From: Doris montereyensis
Lineage: Eukaryota > Mollusca > Gastropoda > Nudibranchia > Dorididae
DNA length: 64,000 nucleotides
Reading direction: 5' to 3'
Assembly (NCBI GenBank): GCA_037039925.1
Contig: JAXRKP010000278.1
Span: forward strand, 159,830-223,829
Part shown: piece by piece, positions 21,176 to 32,009 of the stretch
How positions within the stretch are numbered: the first letter of the stretch is position 1
Layout of the letters: each line of letters opens with the position of its first letter
Notes under the pieces: model-generated
What the model saw: the letters and a program-made list of their open reading frames with translations, nothing else
What the model was told of the DNA's origin: nothing
Databases searched by the model: none
Position numbers and translations under genes: made by a program

Positions 21176-22130
21176 GACTTTGAACATTAATGAAGAGTTT
21201 GTACATGTATGTGTGTCACTCTTCTTCTATCTTTCTTGGTCTTGTGTTTGTCTCTCCGTGTCTGTCTGTCTGTCTCTCTCTCAGTCATGTGTGTGTAATA
21301 GTGTCTCCCTCCCCTTCTATCTTTCTTAAGTCTTATGTTACGATTTAATGTTAGGTCGAGATCTATGTGGCATGTGTGATTTGATCTGAAGATATGTATG
21401 TGTGTGTGTCTCTCTGTGTGTATCTTGCACATGTGTGTCATTCTCATCATCATCATCATCGAAAGTGTGTGAAAGCTGCATCTATCTATCTTTCTTGTTC
21501 TTGTGTTTTTCTCCCTCCCTCTCTATTTGTGTCTTGTAAAATACCTGGATCTACGTTTAATCTTAGATCTAGAGCTAATATCTAGATTTCCTGTAAGAAA
21601 TAGGTGTAAGACTTAAAAGTGGACCCTACGGCAAGGTTGACAGACATTCCCACTGGTGAAGCAGTCAGCTCAGCAATCGATTAATGAATGAAGCTGAGAA
21701 CAACGAAATGATGTGCTTACCGCGAGAGTGTACTTGAGTACCAAAGGGTGCTCGATTCGTCATCCATAATCTGTAATACATTCGATACTAATGACGAATA
21801 GCGTTTTCTCTCTCTCAGGTATTCGTCATTATTGCGAATACTCACTTCGCAGCATAAAACAAACTTTTTAAAGTCTTCTTCCTCTTTTGAGACATTAAAC
21901 TAAACATGGAACTTCAATAGTTGAAAGATTACACAGTTTAATTGTTTTAACTACTTTTTGGCCAACATTTAAAATCCTTTATGAAATTTAATTAGAGAAA
22001 CTGGGTGTTGGGGCTAGTAAAGATCAGGCATGGGATGGGATGGTTACTGGTATTTTCTATGTTAATCTTTTTTTGTTTACTGCGTATCAAAGCAACTTCC
22101 TGTTCTGACAATCTTTATTTTCCCTTTCAG

Positions 22131-22351
22131 CGAGTGGTGCATGGCTCATAGCCCACCATGCAGAACAGCGGCGACGTTTCAAGGCTGTGCTGTGTATGAA
22201 GCCTCGCACTTACTCCAGGATTAAAGAAGAAAGGAAAAAATCAGAACTGCAGGGCACTGAGAAACTGACACAACATGCCTTTGATGACGCCATTGAAGTT
22301 GAGGATGAGGAGCAGGGCAGTGATGAGAAAGTCCTAGATGGATTTTTCTTG
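22131..22351 (+). CDS. XRRA1: XRRA1 exon 2
   Basis: Acceptor ccctttcag, donor TTCTTG|gtgcgt. With the base from exon 1 it encodes an A-S-G-A-W-L-I-A start, then a basic region (HHAEQRRRFKAVL) and an acidic end (EVEDEEQGSDEK). The G-x-W-L segment followed by a basic stretch matches the XRRA1 N-terminus. Fully open, 74 codons including the split one. Confidence 0.8.
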
Positions 22352-22735
22352 GTGCGTTTCGGTTTTGGATGTTTTTTAAAAATGGATTAGATCTCTAAAT
22401 TGAGGTGGTGTGGAAAATTGTCTCAAGTTTATAAAACTAATGAGTAGAAAAAAATATTTAACGATTAATAATCGAACTTTTCTTCTGTCTATATTTGGAT
22501 GTGAAAGGGAAAAAAATAGTGTATATTTGAAAATTATTCTCATTTGAAAATACTGTACTCGTACACCGGAAGATAGAATGGAAACTGATGAAGAAAGAAA
22601 GAAAATACTGTAGAAGCTGGAATGTTTTTTTGTAGATTTTCTATTCTTTCCTTTTTGTCATGTTCCAAACCGTGTAAAAGGATTTTGGTGAGATTTGTTC
22701 AAACATTACATCAAAACTTATTATTTTCTTTTCAG

Positions 22736-22880
22736 ATGAAACATTGTTGTATAGACGACCCAGCTGATTTATGCTCCGTCAATGTTGCCAATGAAGAGTT
22801 GACAGACGTAAAAGAGGAGGACCTAGCGTTGTTTGACAATGTGGCTTATGTCAACGCCGGGGAAAATTTCCTTCCATTTG
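22736..22880 (+). CDS. XRRA1: XRRA1 exon 3
   Basis: Acceptor ttttcag, donor TTTG|gtcagc. It encodes DLCSVNVANEELTDVKEEDL, then ALFDNVAYVNAGEN, strongly resembling the conserved XRRA1 block before its leucine-rich repeats. It ends with one base for the next codon. Confidence 0.9.
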
Positions 22881-23498
22881 GTCAGCGTTTTTTTCTTTTC
22901 ATGTTTCTCTTTGGCTTTTGTTTTATTATTTATTCATATTTTTTATTAATTTATATATAATATACACATATGTTTATAGAGATACATATAGAGAGTAAAG
23001 TCGGCTAGGTGCTATCCTTAAGCGGTCAATTGCGTAATATCACAGACATTTGCAAAGCTAGCACTTTTAGTTTTGTATCACAAGAATATCCGACTTTTAA
23101 TGTGTCAGCAGACGGAGTTCCACTAAGCCACAGTACAGTAGTGATCCCTCTCACGATAGTGTTTATAGTGAACTACAATCTGTTGATGCATTCATTGTTC
23201 TATTCAATGCACTATGTGCTTGGTTGAGGTGCGATATCGTTGATTGAATGTGATGTGATGAGCGGTTGAAGCGATTTTCATAATTTGTGTGTAATGATAT
23301 GTGACTGTCAGATTTATATTTCTTTTCTTAATTGATGAAAAGACCTTCAACTTCAACTGTGTGTGTTTACTCAATAAGACATATTATGTGTGCAAATGAG
23401 AACAATTGTTTTTTTAATATTACAAAATTGTTGAGCTAACATGAATTGAACAATGAATTTCACTTAAAGGGTGTGGAATCAATGCTATAATAAAACTA

Positions 23499-23822
23499 TC
23501 AATAAATCAATACATCAATGAATCCAAACTCAGTTGTGAAAAGGATTTCTATATTACGCTCAAACCTTGATATCCCCTCCCCTTTACTCAGACAAAAATA
23601 TGCCATTTTGTCAATGCTGCTTTGGAATATGGTTTGGGCCACTTCGTCCATACAAGTAATATGGAACCAACAATCGCAGAGATCACATTTTATCCATTGG
23701 CTGCTACTCTTTTCTTTGTCACATCCTCTACATTTACTCATATTAGTCATCTTATCCTCCATCACACAATATTTACTTTTACTCTCCAAGACCTTTTCAA
23801 CATCACCATCATTTCCTCTCAA
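23499..23822 (-). pseudogene. PHD-finger ORF fragment, probably LINE ORF1
   Basis: 107 codons with a PHD-like C4HC3 pattern: KCRGCDKEKSSSQWIKCDLC followed by CWFHITC and a later FCLS where a second CxxC would be expected (one Cys replaced by Ser). Isolated PHD fingers of this kind are typical of the first ORF of CR1/L2-type LINEs in invertebrates. The upstream sequence on the same strand is basic and frame-broken. A host PHD gene cannot be excluded but is less likely. Confidence 0.5.
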
Positions 23823-24969
23823 GCTCCTTCAACATCTTTTCCACCTTGTCTCTGGCTCTGCCTTCTTTTTCTCCAGTTGTTCCTTCCTTTTTTCACACCT
23901 TTGTCATTCATTGTTTTTATTCTTAGTTCTTCTCTTTTAATTTCTGCTCACGAATTTGATCTCTCTCTCTCTCTGTACTCTCTCTCTCTCTCTATATATT
24001 TTTTTCCTCTCTTTTGCCTCCTGAACATCGCTCACACTTTTTTCCTTTCTATTCAGAAACCCTCTAAATTCATAAGAGCTAAAGGCAAGGTTCAAACTTT
24101 ACTTTTGTCCCTTCGCAGCAAAATGTCCTCCAATTTTCTTTGTCTAGGGGTCGGTGCAAGATTTGATTTCTCTTCTTTCTGCACGTATAGGCCTACATAA
24201 AACAGGAAAAATAAATTCCCCAGGATAAATAAACAAATGTGCCTAATAATAGTTACAAATACCATTTAGTGCGTTGAACCGACAAAGAGTAGCCCCTCGG
24301 TTCACGTGTTATACCAACATAGCGCATTACCCGACACCCTTTGACTATTGTCAGTTCGATGAGCTATCCCCTTTAATAGACAAACTAGCATGTCTAGGCA
24401 CACTCTTTAAGTTTAAGAATATATTTTATAATGTTATATCTACATTTTAATCATCAAAAAAGGCAAAACGATATATCATCTATTTACAGAGCTTATGTAT
24501 GTCTCTAGTATTCCTTACTGAAACAGGTAAAAATGCCATGAAAGATACTTATCTATCGATACCTCAGCACACATTGTGTTGAATCAGAAAACGAAGGGAA
24601 GCGAGAGGCGTGCGCGCACATTTTGTTGTCATTCGGTCATTCGAGCATGCTGGCTTGGCGGAGAGACACAGTGTGAGAAGAAGAAGAAGCGCGTCAACTA
24701 ACAACGCACATGCCCGACTTCACTCTACATATTTTTCAACTTAATTAATTAATTTATTCTTTTATATATTTATTCATTTATTTATAAAATTTTATTTCTA
24801 AATGTGTTAATTTGCACCATTTATCTATATTAATTTATTTATTATTAATTGCAATCATTCATCACAGAGAACCCCTCAATCCCACCCCAAAACCCAATAA
24901 TAGCCATCCAATTCAAATAAGAATGAAATGAAGACAATTTTTCTAAAATCATAATTGCTTGTGTATACG

Positions 24970-24972
<3 letters not shown>

Positions 24973-25021
<49 letters not shown>

Positions 25022-25032
25022 GTTGTTGTTGT
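24973..25032 (+). repeat. (ATT)n/(TTG)n microsatellite
   Basis: About 16 ATT units followed by TTG units, just upstream of XRRA1 exon 4. Confidence 0.9.
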
Positions 25033-25105
25033 TAGGGTTTTCAGTCAAATCTTCCAAGGGAGAATCAATATTTTTTTCTCTGTATCTTTTTAAGCCTAAA
25101 AACAG

Positions 25106-25202
25106 AGGCTCTCAGAGGTTTCCGTCACTGAGAGAGTTGGAAATTCCCCTCAATGGGTTGAGAGGTTTGAAAATATCCCATACAGATTTCACTTGCTTAG
25201 AG
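25106..25202 (+). CDS. XRRA1: XRRA1 exon 4 (one base short)
   Basis: Acceptor aaaacag, donor TTAGAG|gttggt. The start, joined to exon 3, reads EALRG. The rest reads FPSLRELEIPLNGLRGLKIS in the next frame, a leucine-rich repeat. The exon is 97 bases; 98 would keep phase with exons 3 and 5. So one base appears missing near 25117-25122 (cagaggtttccg). This is a sequencing indel or a disabling mutation. Confidence 0.8.
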
Positions 25203-25639
25203 GTTGGTTGCTACTTAGTTTCATTCACCTTTCCTTCTTTAATATTTCTATCCTTATGTGTATATATATATTATATCAATGTTTCTCTTTTACATCATTT
25301 GGTAAGTCTGATTTCTGCATGGAAAGTTTCATGACTATGAATGAATGTGTTGCGGCAGCATTTGTAGTAATGTCACCACAGGTCTAGCCACTACACTAAC
25401 ATAGGGGTAGTAACGCCTCTCTTTGAGGCTCATTTGGCCCATGGGGTTGGAGCTTTTCCCAGTTTCTATCGCATAGGGATGAGCTATGTTATCTCCTATT
25501 CCACTTTATGATATATAGAATCTGGGATAACGTCAGTGAAACTGTCTAAAGCGTGTAAATCAACGAAATATGGATACAAGAGATTTGTCCTTCAAATGAT
25601 CAAATGCATGCTTCTTTCACGATATATTGGAGGCCTCGA

Positions 25640-25750
25640 TTCAATGGAAAAGACTCAAGAAAGTTTTTCAACCCGTTGAGGCCTTGAGGCCAATGACCTT
25701 TCGGTTGAGAGAGGTTGACACCTTGCCTCTTGACCACTATGTCACCCCCA
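25640..25750 (-). repeat. SINE family A head, minus strand
   Basis: On the minus strand: gtggtcaagaggcaaggtgt, then ctctctcaaccgaaagg and a gggttgaaaaac linker, as in the family A heads. Confidence 0.65.
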
Positions 25751-25892
25751 CCACCAACATATGGCCCATGTATAGGCCGTAATGCCCTTGAGGGAACTTC
25801 ACCTATTACTTTTTCTTTGTACGGATCTAACCACTACAACGACCACCAGCAGTGTCCCAGTTGCTGAATCAAATTATCATTAGTCAAAACAT

Positions 25893-26365
25893 CACATTGC
25901 TGCTACTCTTATCGAAGGTCATTTAAAGCAGTGAAGCAAAAAGTAAAATTCACATTGCTGCTACTCTTATCGAAGGTCATTTAAAGCAGTGAAGCAAAAA
26001 AGTAAAATTCACATTGCTGCTACTCTTATTGAAGGTCATTTAAAGCAGTGAAACAAAAAAGTAAAATTCACATTGCTGCTACTCTTATCGAAGGTCATTT
26101 AAAGCAGTGAAACAAAAAGGTAAAATTCACATTGCTGCTACTCTTATCGAAGGCCATTTAAAGCAGTGAAACAAAAAAGTAAAATTCACATTGCTGCTAC
26201 TCTTATCGAAGGTCATTTAAAGCAGTGAAACAAAAAGGTAAAATTCACATTGCTGCTACTCTTATCGAAGGCCATTTAAAGCAGTGAAACAAAAGGTAAA
26301 ATTCACATTGCTGCTACTCTTATCGAAGGTCATTTAAAGCAGTGAAGCAAAAAAGTAAAATTCCT
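25893..26365 (+). repeat. tandem array, about 8 units of 58-60 bp
   Basis: Unit begins cacattgctgctactcttat and ends ...aaaaagtaaaatt. Units are highly alike (tcgaaggtca/tcgaaggcca, gaagc/gaaac variants), so expansion is recent. It ends directly at a SINE B copy. Confidence 0.95.
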
Positions 26366-26665
26366 TTCAAGATTATTATGGCCCATAGAGCCAGAGTTTA
26401 TCCCACTTTCTATAACGCGACGCAGACCAGGTGATAATAATCACCTCCTGGATGGGACGCTAATCTGACACAGATTTTTTACTCTCAAGCGGGTGCTTGT
26501 TGTACCCATTTACACTTGAGTCGACAGGGAAAAAATTATGTGTGTGTTAAGTGTTTTGTCCCAAGGAACACAACATTGGACCTAGCTTTTGCTGGGATTC
26601 GAACCTGGAACTTCAGATGCCAAGTTCTGCAACCTAACCACTTGGCCATTGAAACCGCGTAAAGC
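26366..26665 (-). repeat. SINE family B, minus strand
   Basis: The order of segments (cccatagagcc, ctataacgcgacg, ggtgataataatcacctcct, gattcgaacctgga, ccacttggcca) is the reverse of the copy at 27724-28015. The B box complement is gattcgaacc. Confidence 0.75.
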
Positions 26666-27124
26666 AATGAAGATAACATCTTAAACAACCACCCCTTCCC
26701 CCTCCTTCCCGCTCCAAAGAAAAAAAAAGAAAAGAAAAAAGAAAAGAAACCAGACAACCCGAAATGCCTGCTTCGGTTGTTCCATGATATGATTTGACCA
26801 AAACCTTTTTCCCTCGCTTTTCGCATGGAAATGTTAGTTATGTGGAGGCGAATGCTTTGTAACTTTTGTTTATATTATGAGTTTTGTTATCTCTTCTTTC
26901 TGTACCTCTTCATCCGTGGGTAGTTCGGGTGGCGTTACTTTTTTACATTTTCTGTCCTCTTATACCGCAAAGTGTCAAGTGGAGATCCAATTGTTGGACG
27001 TGGGCCACGTATGTTGCCTTTTGGATCGACATGCTGTTCTTTTGGAGGATCTCTTTGAGTCAAGGAGACAATAAATGTATAACTTTATTTTAATATTGTT
27101 TGTCTGTTTAAACTTTTTCGTCAG

Positions 27125-27270
27125 ATGCTTGATTTATCCTACAACAATTTGTCTCAAGAAGATCTGTTGACCTTGGGACTTTTAACGCGCTTGAAGGTTC
27201 TACATCTGACGGGAAACAACCTGAAAAACCTGCCACTGGATCTAGCCATGCCGTACTTATCCAGAGAGAA
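27125..27270 (+). CDS. XRRA1: XRRA1 exon 5
   Basis: Acceptor tcgtcag, donor GAGAA|gtaaga. It encodes two leucine-rich repeat units: MLDLSYNNLSQEDLLTLGLL followed by LKVLHLTGNNLKNLP. 48 codons plus two bases; it joins in phase to exon 6. Confidence 0.9.
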
Positions 27271-27410
27271 GTAAGATTTGCTGTTTATCTTTTACTGCTT
27301 TAAAAAAAATAAACATTTTTTGTTTTGCATGTCTTTATGATTAATTATGAAATTGTTATGCATTTCTAACGCTCATATTCGCCTTCTGTTTTAAAAAAAA
27401 AAATCTTTAG

Positions 27411-27512
27411 ACAAGTCCGGCTTCAACGTTTTTCCTGCCTTGAGGTTTTGCTTCTGGATGACAACAGATTCATGGAGATGACAGTGTTTGCTGCTTTAGC
27501 AGGTCTCCCAAA
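27411..27512 (+). CDS. XRRA1: XRRA1 exon 6
   Basis: Acceptor aaatctttag, donor AA|gtgagt. It encodes another leucine-rich repeat, FSCLEVLLLDDNRF, then VFAALAGLPK. In phase with exons 5 and 7. Confidence 0.85.
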
Positions 27513-27723
27513 GTGAGTAGATACAAAATTGCAACAGTGACTTCTAAATTACTTAATTTAAAGAAAAATGTGATTTACCCACATCCACAACTAAGGTGAT
27601 CTCTGGGTTTTTGGTAGGATTTTTAATTTTGTCCGGACGGGCCCTGTAAACAGCCAAGGAATCCTGAAGTGATTTTTTTTTGCATTTGAGTTAGGGTTTT
27701 TGATTTTAGTATATATATATGAG

Positions 27724-28015
27724 TGTGGCATCTGTGGCCTAGCGGACTGGGGATCATGAGGTCCCGAGTTCGAATCTAGCAAAGCCAGGTCCAACGTTGG
27801 GTTCCTTGGGAAAGACACTTAACACGCATTTTCCTACTCTACCCAGATGCAAATGGGTACAAGCACTAGCTTTGGGAGTAAAAATCTGCGTCAGACTAGC
27901 GTTTTGGCCAGGAGGTGCTTATTGTCACTTGTTCCGCTTCACGCTATAGGAACTGGCATACGCTCAGGCTCTATAGGCCTTATGAGCCTTGATGGAACTT
28001 TACTATATAATATGA
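27724..28015 (+). repeat. SINE family B, near full length
   Basis: tRNA-like head (ggcctagcggactggggatc) with GAGTTCGAATC B box, then the family B body (ccttgggaaagacacttaac, gcaaatgggtacaagcacta, gcgtcagactagcg, gcttcacgctataggaactg). Other copies: 26366-26665, 44580-44865 and 45105-45400. Confidence 0.8.
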
Positions 28016-28029
28016 GTAACTGTCAACAT

Positions 28030-28620
28030 ATAGCCCTTCTATATCATTGAAAAGTTTGTAGCATCCTTGGCCGCCAAGGAAATAGCCGCCATCTTAGGTT
28101 TTGATGCAATAAAGGCATTGTTATTACAAACATTTATTTTTCTCTCAAAAAGTTTACAAGATATAATAAAAACCTGATGTCATTTAAATAACATTGACGA
28201 GAGGAACCTGTGTGCCAAAAATTTTACAAATCGGTCGGTAAATGACGGAAGAGATAGAAATTTAGTGGGAAAAACTACACTGCGAGAAAAACGCGAACAA
28301 AGAATTCAAAAGGAAATAACACAAAAAAGACAATTCAGACGGGTTGTCCTTTTTATTACAGCCCCCCCTTTCTCTTTCGACAGTCTCTGGCATTGTTACT
28401 AATGTAAAGAGGATCGTAAATCTAGGTTTAGATGTGAACTATTGTGAAAGCAAATGTCATAATGACCAGTTTTTTTGTTTTATTCCTCTATTCCTATACT
28501 GCCGCATTCTGAAGAAACACATACTTCTAAAAAATCTAGATATATTTTGCGTTTTAGTGTTTTATTTTATAAAATGATTGTAATGGTTTGGAATTTCAAT
28601 TTTACATCCTGGACTGATAA
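28030..28620 (+). repeat. dispersed repeat D
   Basis: Shares cattgaaaagtttgtagc, a gccgccatctt segment, tctctggcattgtt and tctaggtttagatgtg with 51530-52120 (plus) and with 41370-41990 (minus). Diverged from those copies. No coding capacity or terminal repeats seen. Confidence 0.65.
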
Positions 28621-28958
28621 TTTGTATTGATTCCAGTCTTATGCTCGAGTTTCGTTCTAAAATGTAAGAAAATAAAAGATTTAGAGGGAAATATGTGTTG
28701 TTCTGGCGTATTTCTCAGCGGCCTCTGAAAGAACACATAAATCTCTGTCACCAAGGAGACATATGTGGTTTTCTTCAGAGCATTTTGGATAAAGTCTTGT
28801 CAATTCATTGCATCTTCATAATAGCTATTTATCAGCATAAGTAGAACTAAATTAAAAACCTACCTAATGTTCTAGATCTAGATAAGAAACATGGGTGTAG
28901 GTCTAGTTCTAAGAAAGCCATATCTAGAGCTAGATCTGTCTTGTTATTTCTACCTGTA

Positions 28959-29235
<277 letters not shown>

Positions 29236-29237
<2 letters not shown>

Positions 29238-30212
29238 GTTTTATCATTGTCACAGCATATGATTTGACTATTTAGAGCAGATCAATCACAGTACAAAACC
29301 CCCCCCCCCCAAAAAAAAAAAAAGAAAAAAAAAAAGACAACAACAAAAAAACAAAACAAACAAAACAAACAACCCCCCCCCAAAAAAACCCACCCCAATC
29401 CAATTCCCCCCCTCCCCCCAAAAAAAAAAGCAAAACAAAAAAACGAAAACAAAAAACAACAAACAACAACAAACAATCAAAACAAGACAACAACAAAACA
29501 CAACAAAACAAAACAAAATAAACCAACCCAAAACAAGCAAAACCAAACAAAGCTAGATCTACTTGATTCAAGTAACCGTAACCACTCATAATATTATAGT
29601 ATAGGCCTTGCAGACAACTTAGGCATTACTGTAAATGTGATCCTCACCAAGGTAATATAAAAAATCTCAAAAGCCTATGATTATCGCCCTTGTCATTTTC
29701 ACTAAAGATTACTCTCCCTTTGAATAATTATTTATTGTTTAGAAAATAAAAATTCTCTCATAGTCAAGCCTCATGAGTAGTACATCTAACCCATTATAAT
29801 ATTAAAATTAAAAGAAAATCCATGTAAAAATTAGATTAGCCTAAATTTTATAAGTGTGTTAAATATTGGTGAAAATGTATTTTATTATGCAAATTAGGCA
29901 GCATTACTATATTGGGACAAACCATGTTTTATTAGTTGAATCAGACCCCATGTATGAGATAAGATCATACTTTTAGGGATCATTTCTAAAGTATGTCTTG
30001 CCGAGACGTCGAGCAATTTTGCCCGGCTCCCAAACCATGATGACGAGATTAGGTCACTTCTCCTGAGCGTGAAGTTGATCTCGACATCATCACTGCTCTT
30101 GTGATGATGTTACAGATCATTGAGGATCGTTCCTCTCCTCCAAAGTGAGGAGACGGAGGGAGAAGTGACAATCAGAGTGGTTTCTTTTTTCAAAAAATGA
30201 ATGATTGGTTGG
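29236..30212 (+). repeat. repeat E, copy 1
   Basis: Starts gttgttttatcattgtcaca, passes through an A/C homopolymer-rich stretch (29300-29530), includes gagacgtcgagcaattttgc and a hairpin catcatcactgctcttgtgatgatg, and ends near agtgacaatcagagtggttt. A second, similar copy follows at 30896-31990; both are mirrored in the right arm. Confidence 0.8.
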
Positions 30213-30895
30213 AAATTGATGTAGCGAGCAGACTGTTTCAGAGGTATTTCACGATGCAAATACTTTGGCAATTTGCGTGGCCTATATAGCGAATTGGTCT
30301 GTATCCTGCCAGCGGTGATTGGTGACGTCACATCTAGCAGGTCACGTGCCGTGAGTGCTTTTAGGAGCAAAAATGCATATTCAAGCCTCAATTCAGCAAG
30401 ATGCAAAATTTCCGGTATTTGCGTATTGTTTGCATCTTGCGAGAAGTGACGTGGAAGCATGCAGGTCGTGTAAGTGTTGTCAGAAGCAAATGCCTATCAA
30501 GCCTCAATTCAGTTCACATTGATGTACCTTACAATACTCAAATCTGCTCGCAAATGATGAAACACCCTACGACACTTAATTCAGTCCCCAGAAGTAAAAC
30601 CCGAACAGTATGCAGGCTTTTTTTTTCAAAACAAGAGAAGTGACCTCGCACTGACAGTATGTGGCGTGTTAGTATGGCTGTGTCTGTGATGCCATCAAGA
30701 CTGATTAGAGTGTTGTGTCAGGGTCTAGAGACTTGAGTCTTGCATCAAAGTGTTGCAAGCAGCAGGCAGTATTGCAAGCTCGCTACAGCTTTATTGGAAG
30801 CCTACAGCTTGATATGGTGGATAGGGATGATTGCAGTTATAAAATGTCCTAAGTTAAGTTTGTTTATTTATCACCCCGTCTACTGAGTAGACTCT

Positions 30896-31990
30896 ACATT
30901 GTTTTATCATTGTCATAGCATATAATTTGACTATTTAGAGCAGATCAATCATAGTACAACACCCCCTCCCCCTCCCCCCAAACAAAAAAAACCCAAAAAA
31001 ACAACAAAACAAAACAAAACAAAAAACCCCCCAAAAAACAAAACAAGAACAAAACAAACAAAACTCCCCCCAAAAAAAAAAAACCCCAAAACAAACCCAA
31101 CCCAAACCCCCCCCCCCCAAAAAAAGACAAAACAAAAAAAACAACAACAAAAAAACAAAACAAGACAACAGCAAAACAAAACAAAATAAACCAACCCAAC
31201 AACAACTCAAAACAAGCAAAACCAAACAAAGCTACTTGAATCAAGTAGATACTCAAATCTGCTCGCAATGATGAAACACCCTACGACACTTAATTCAGTC
31301 CCCAGAAGTAAAACCCGAACAGTATACAGGCTTTTTTTTTTTTTCAAAAGTATCTTTTTGAGTATCTACTTGATTCAAGTAACCCTAACTACTCATAATA
31401 TTATAGTATAGGCCTGCGCAGACAACTTAGGCATTACTGTGATCCTCACCGAGGTATAAAAAATTCAAATGCCCATGATTATTTCCCTTGCATTTTCACT
31501 GAACATTACACTCCTTTGAATAATTATTTATTGTTTAGAAAATAAAGGTGCTCTCATAGTCAAGCCGTATGAGTAGTACATTTAATAAATTATAGCATTA
31601 AACTTAAAAGAAAACCTATCTAAAGAATTAGATTAACCTAAATTTTTGTAACGGTTTAAATATTTGTGAAAATGTATTTTATTATGCAAATTAGGCAACA
31701 TTACTATATTGGGACAAACCAGGTTTTATTAGTTGAATCGGACCCATAATGTAGTTAAGATCATACTTTTAGGGATCATTTCTAAAGTATGTCTTGCCGA
31801 GACGTCGAGCAATTTTGCCCGGCTCCCAAACCATGATGACGAGATTAGGTCACTTTTCCTGAGCGTGAAGTTGATCTCGACATCATCACTGCTCTTGTGA
31901 TGATGTTACAGATCATTGAGGATCGTTCCTCTCCTCCAAAGTGAGGAGACGGAGGGAGAAGTGACAATCAGAGTGGTTTCTTTTTAAACA
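30896..31990 (+). repeat. repeat E, copy 2
   Basis: Same sequence as 29236-30212 with a different A/C-rich stretch and an extra inserted block at 31236-31378. The pair forms a direct duplication of about 1 kb. Confidence 0.8.
31236..31378. repeat. 22-bp perfect inverted repeat around a copied block
   Basis: 31236-31257 is the reverse complement of 31357-31378. Between them lies about 99 bp almost identical to 30536-30635 (atgaaacaccctacgacact). Confidence 0.8.
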
Positions 31991-32009
31991 ATGAACGATT
32001 GGTCGGTGA

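Larger units (their letters stand above)
18914..22130. other. XRRA1 intron 1 with local duplications
   Basis: No exon recognised. Two small duplications are present. A segment of about 52 bp with attaaaaaaattgaaaatgg occurs at 19345-19397 and 19528-19580. A patchy duplication links 20430-20900 with 20820-21175. Confidence 0.6.
22881..25105. other. XRRA1 intron 3
   Basis: Holds a LINE ORF1 fragment (minus strand, 23499-24150) and a trinucleotide array at 24973-25032. The rest is AT-rich with nothing recognised. Confidence 0.5.
25203..27124. other. XRRA1 intron 4, repeat-filled
   Basis: Contains a SINE A fragment (25640-25750, minus), a 59-bp tandem array (25893-26365) and a SINE B copy (26366-26665, minus). 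Confidence 0.6.

Noticed and set aside
22187..22390. Stand-alone ORF starting MLCMKPRTYS
   Set aside because: It is the inside of XRRA1 exon 2 plus intron read-through; the splice sites define 22131-22351.
23518..24200. Long Ser/Leu/Phe-rich plus-strand ORFs
   Set aside because: Antisense of the LINE ORF1 fragment and a pyrimidine-rich stretch; no coding evidence.
29272..29589. Phe/Cys/Gly-rich 'membrane protein' ORFs here and at 30935-31268, 62015-62356 and 63752-63988
   Set aside because: Low-complexity A/C or G/T homopolymer mixtures inside repeat E; hydrophobicity is a composition artefact.
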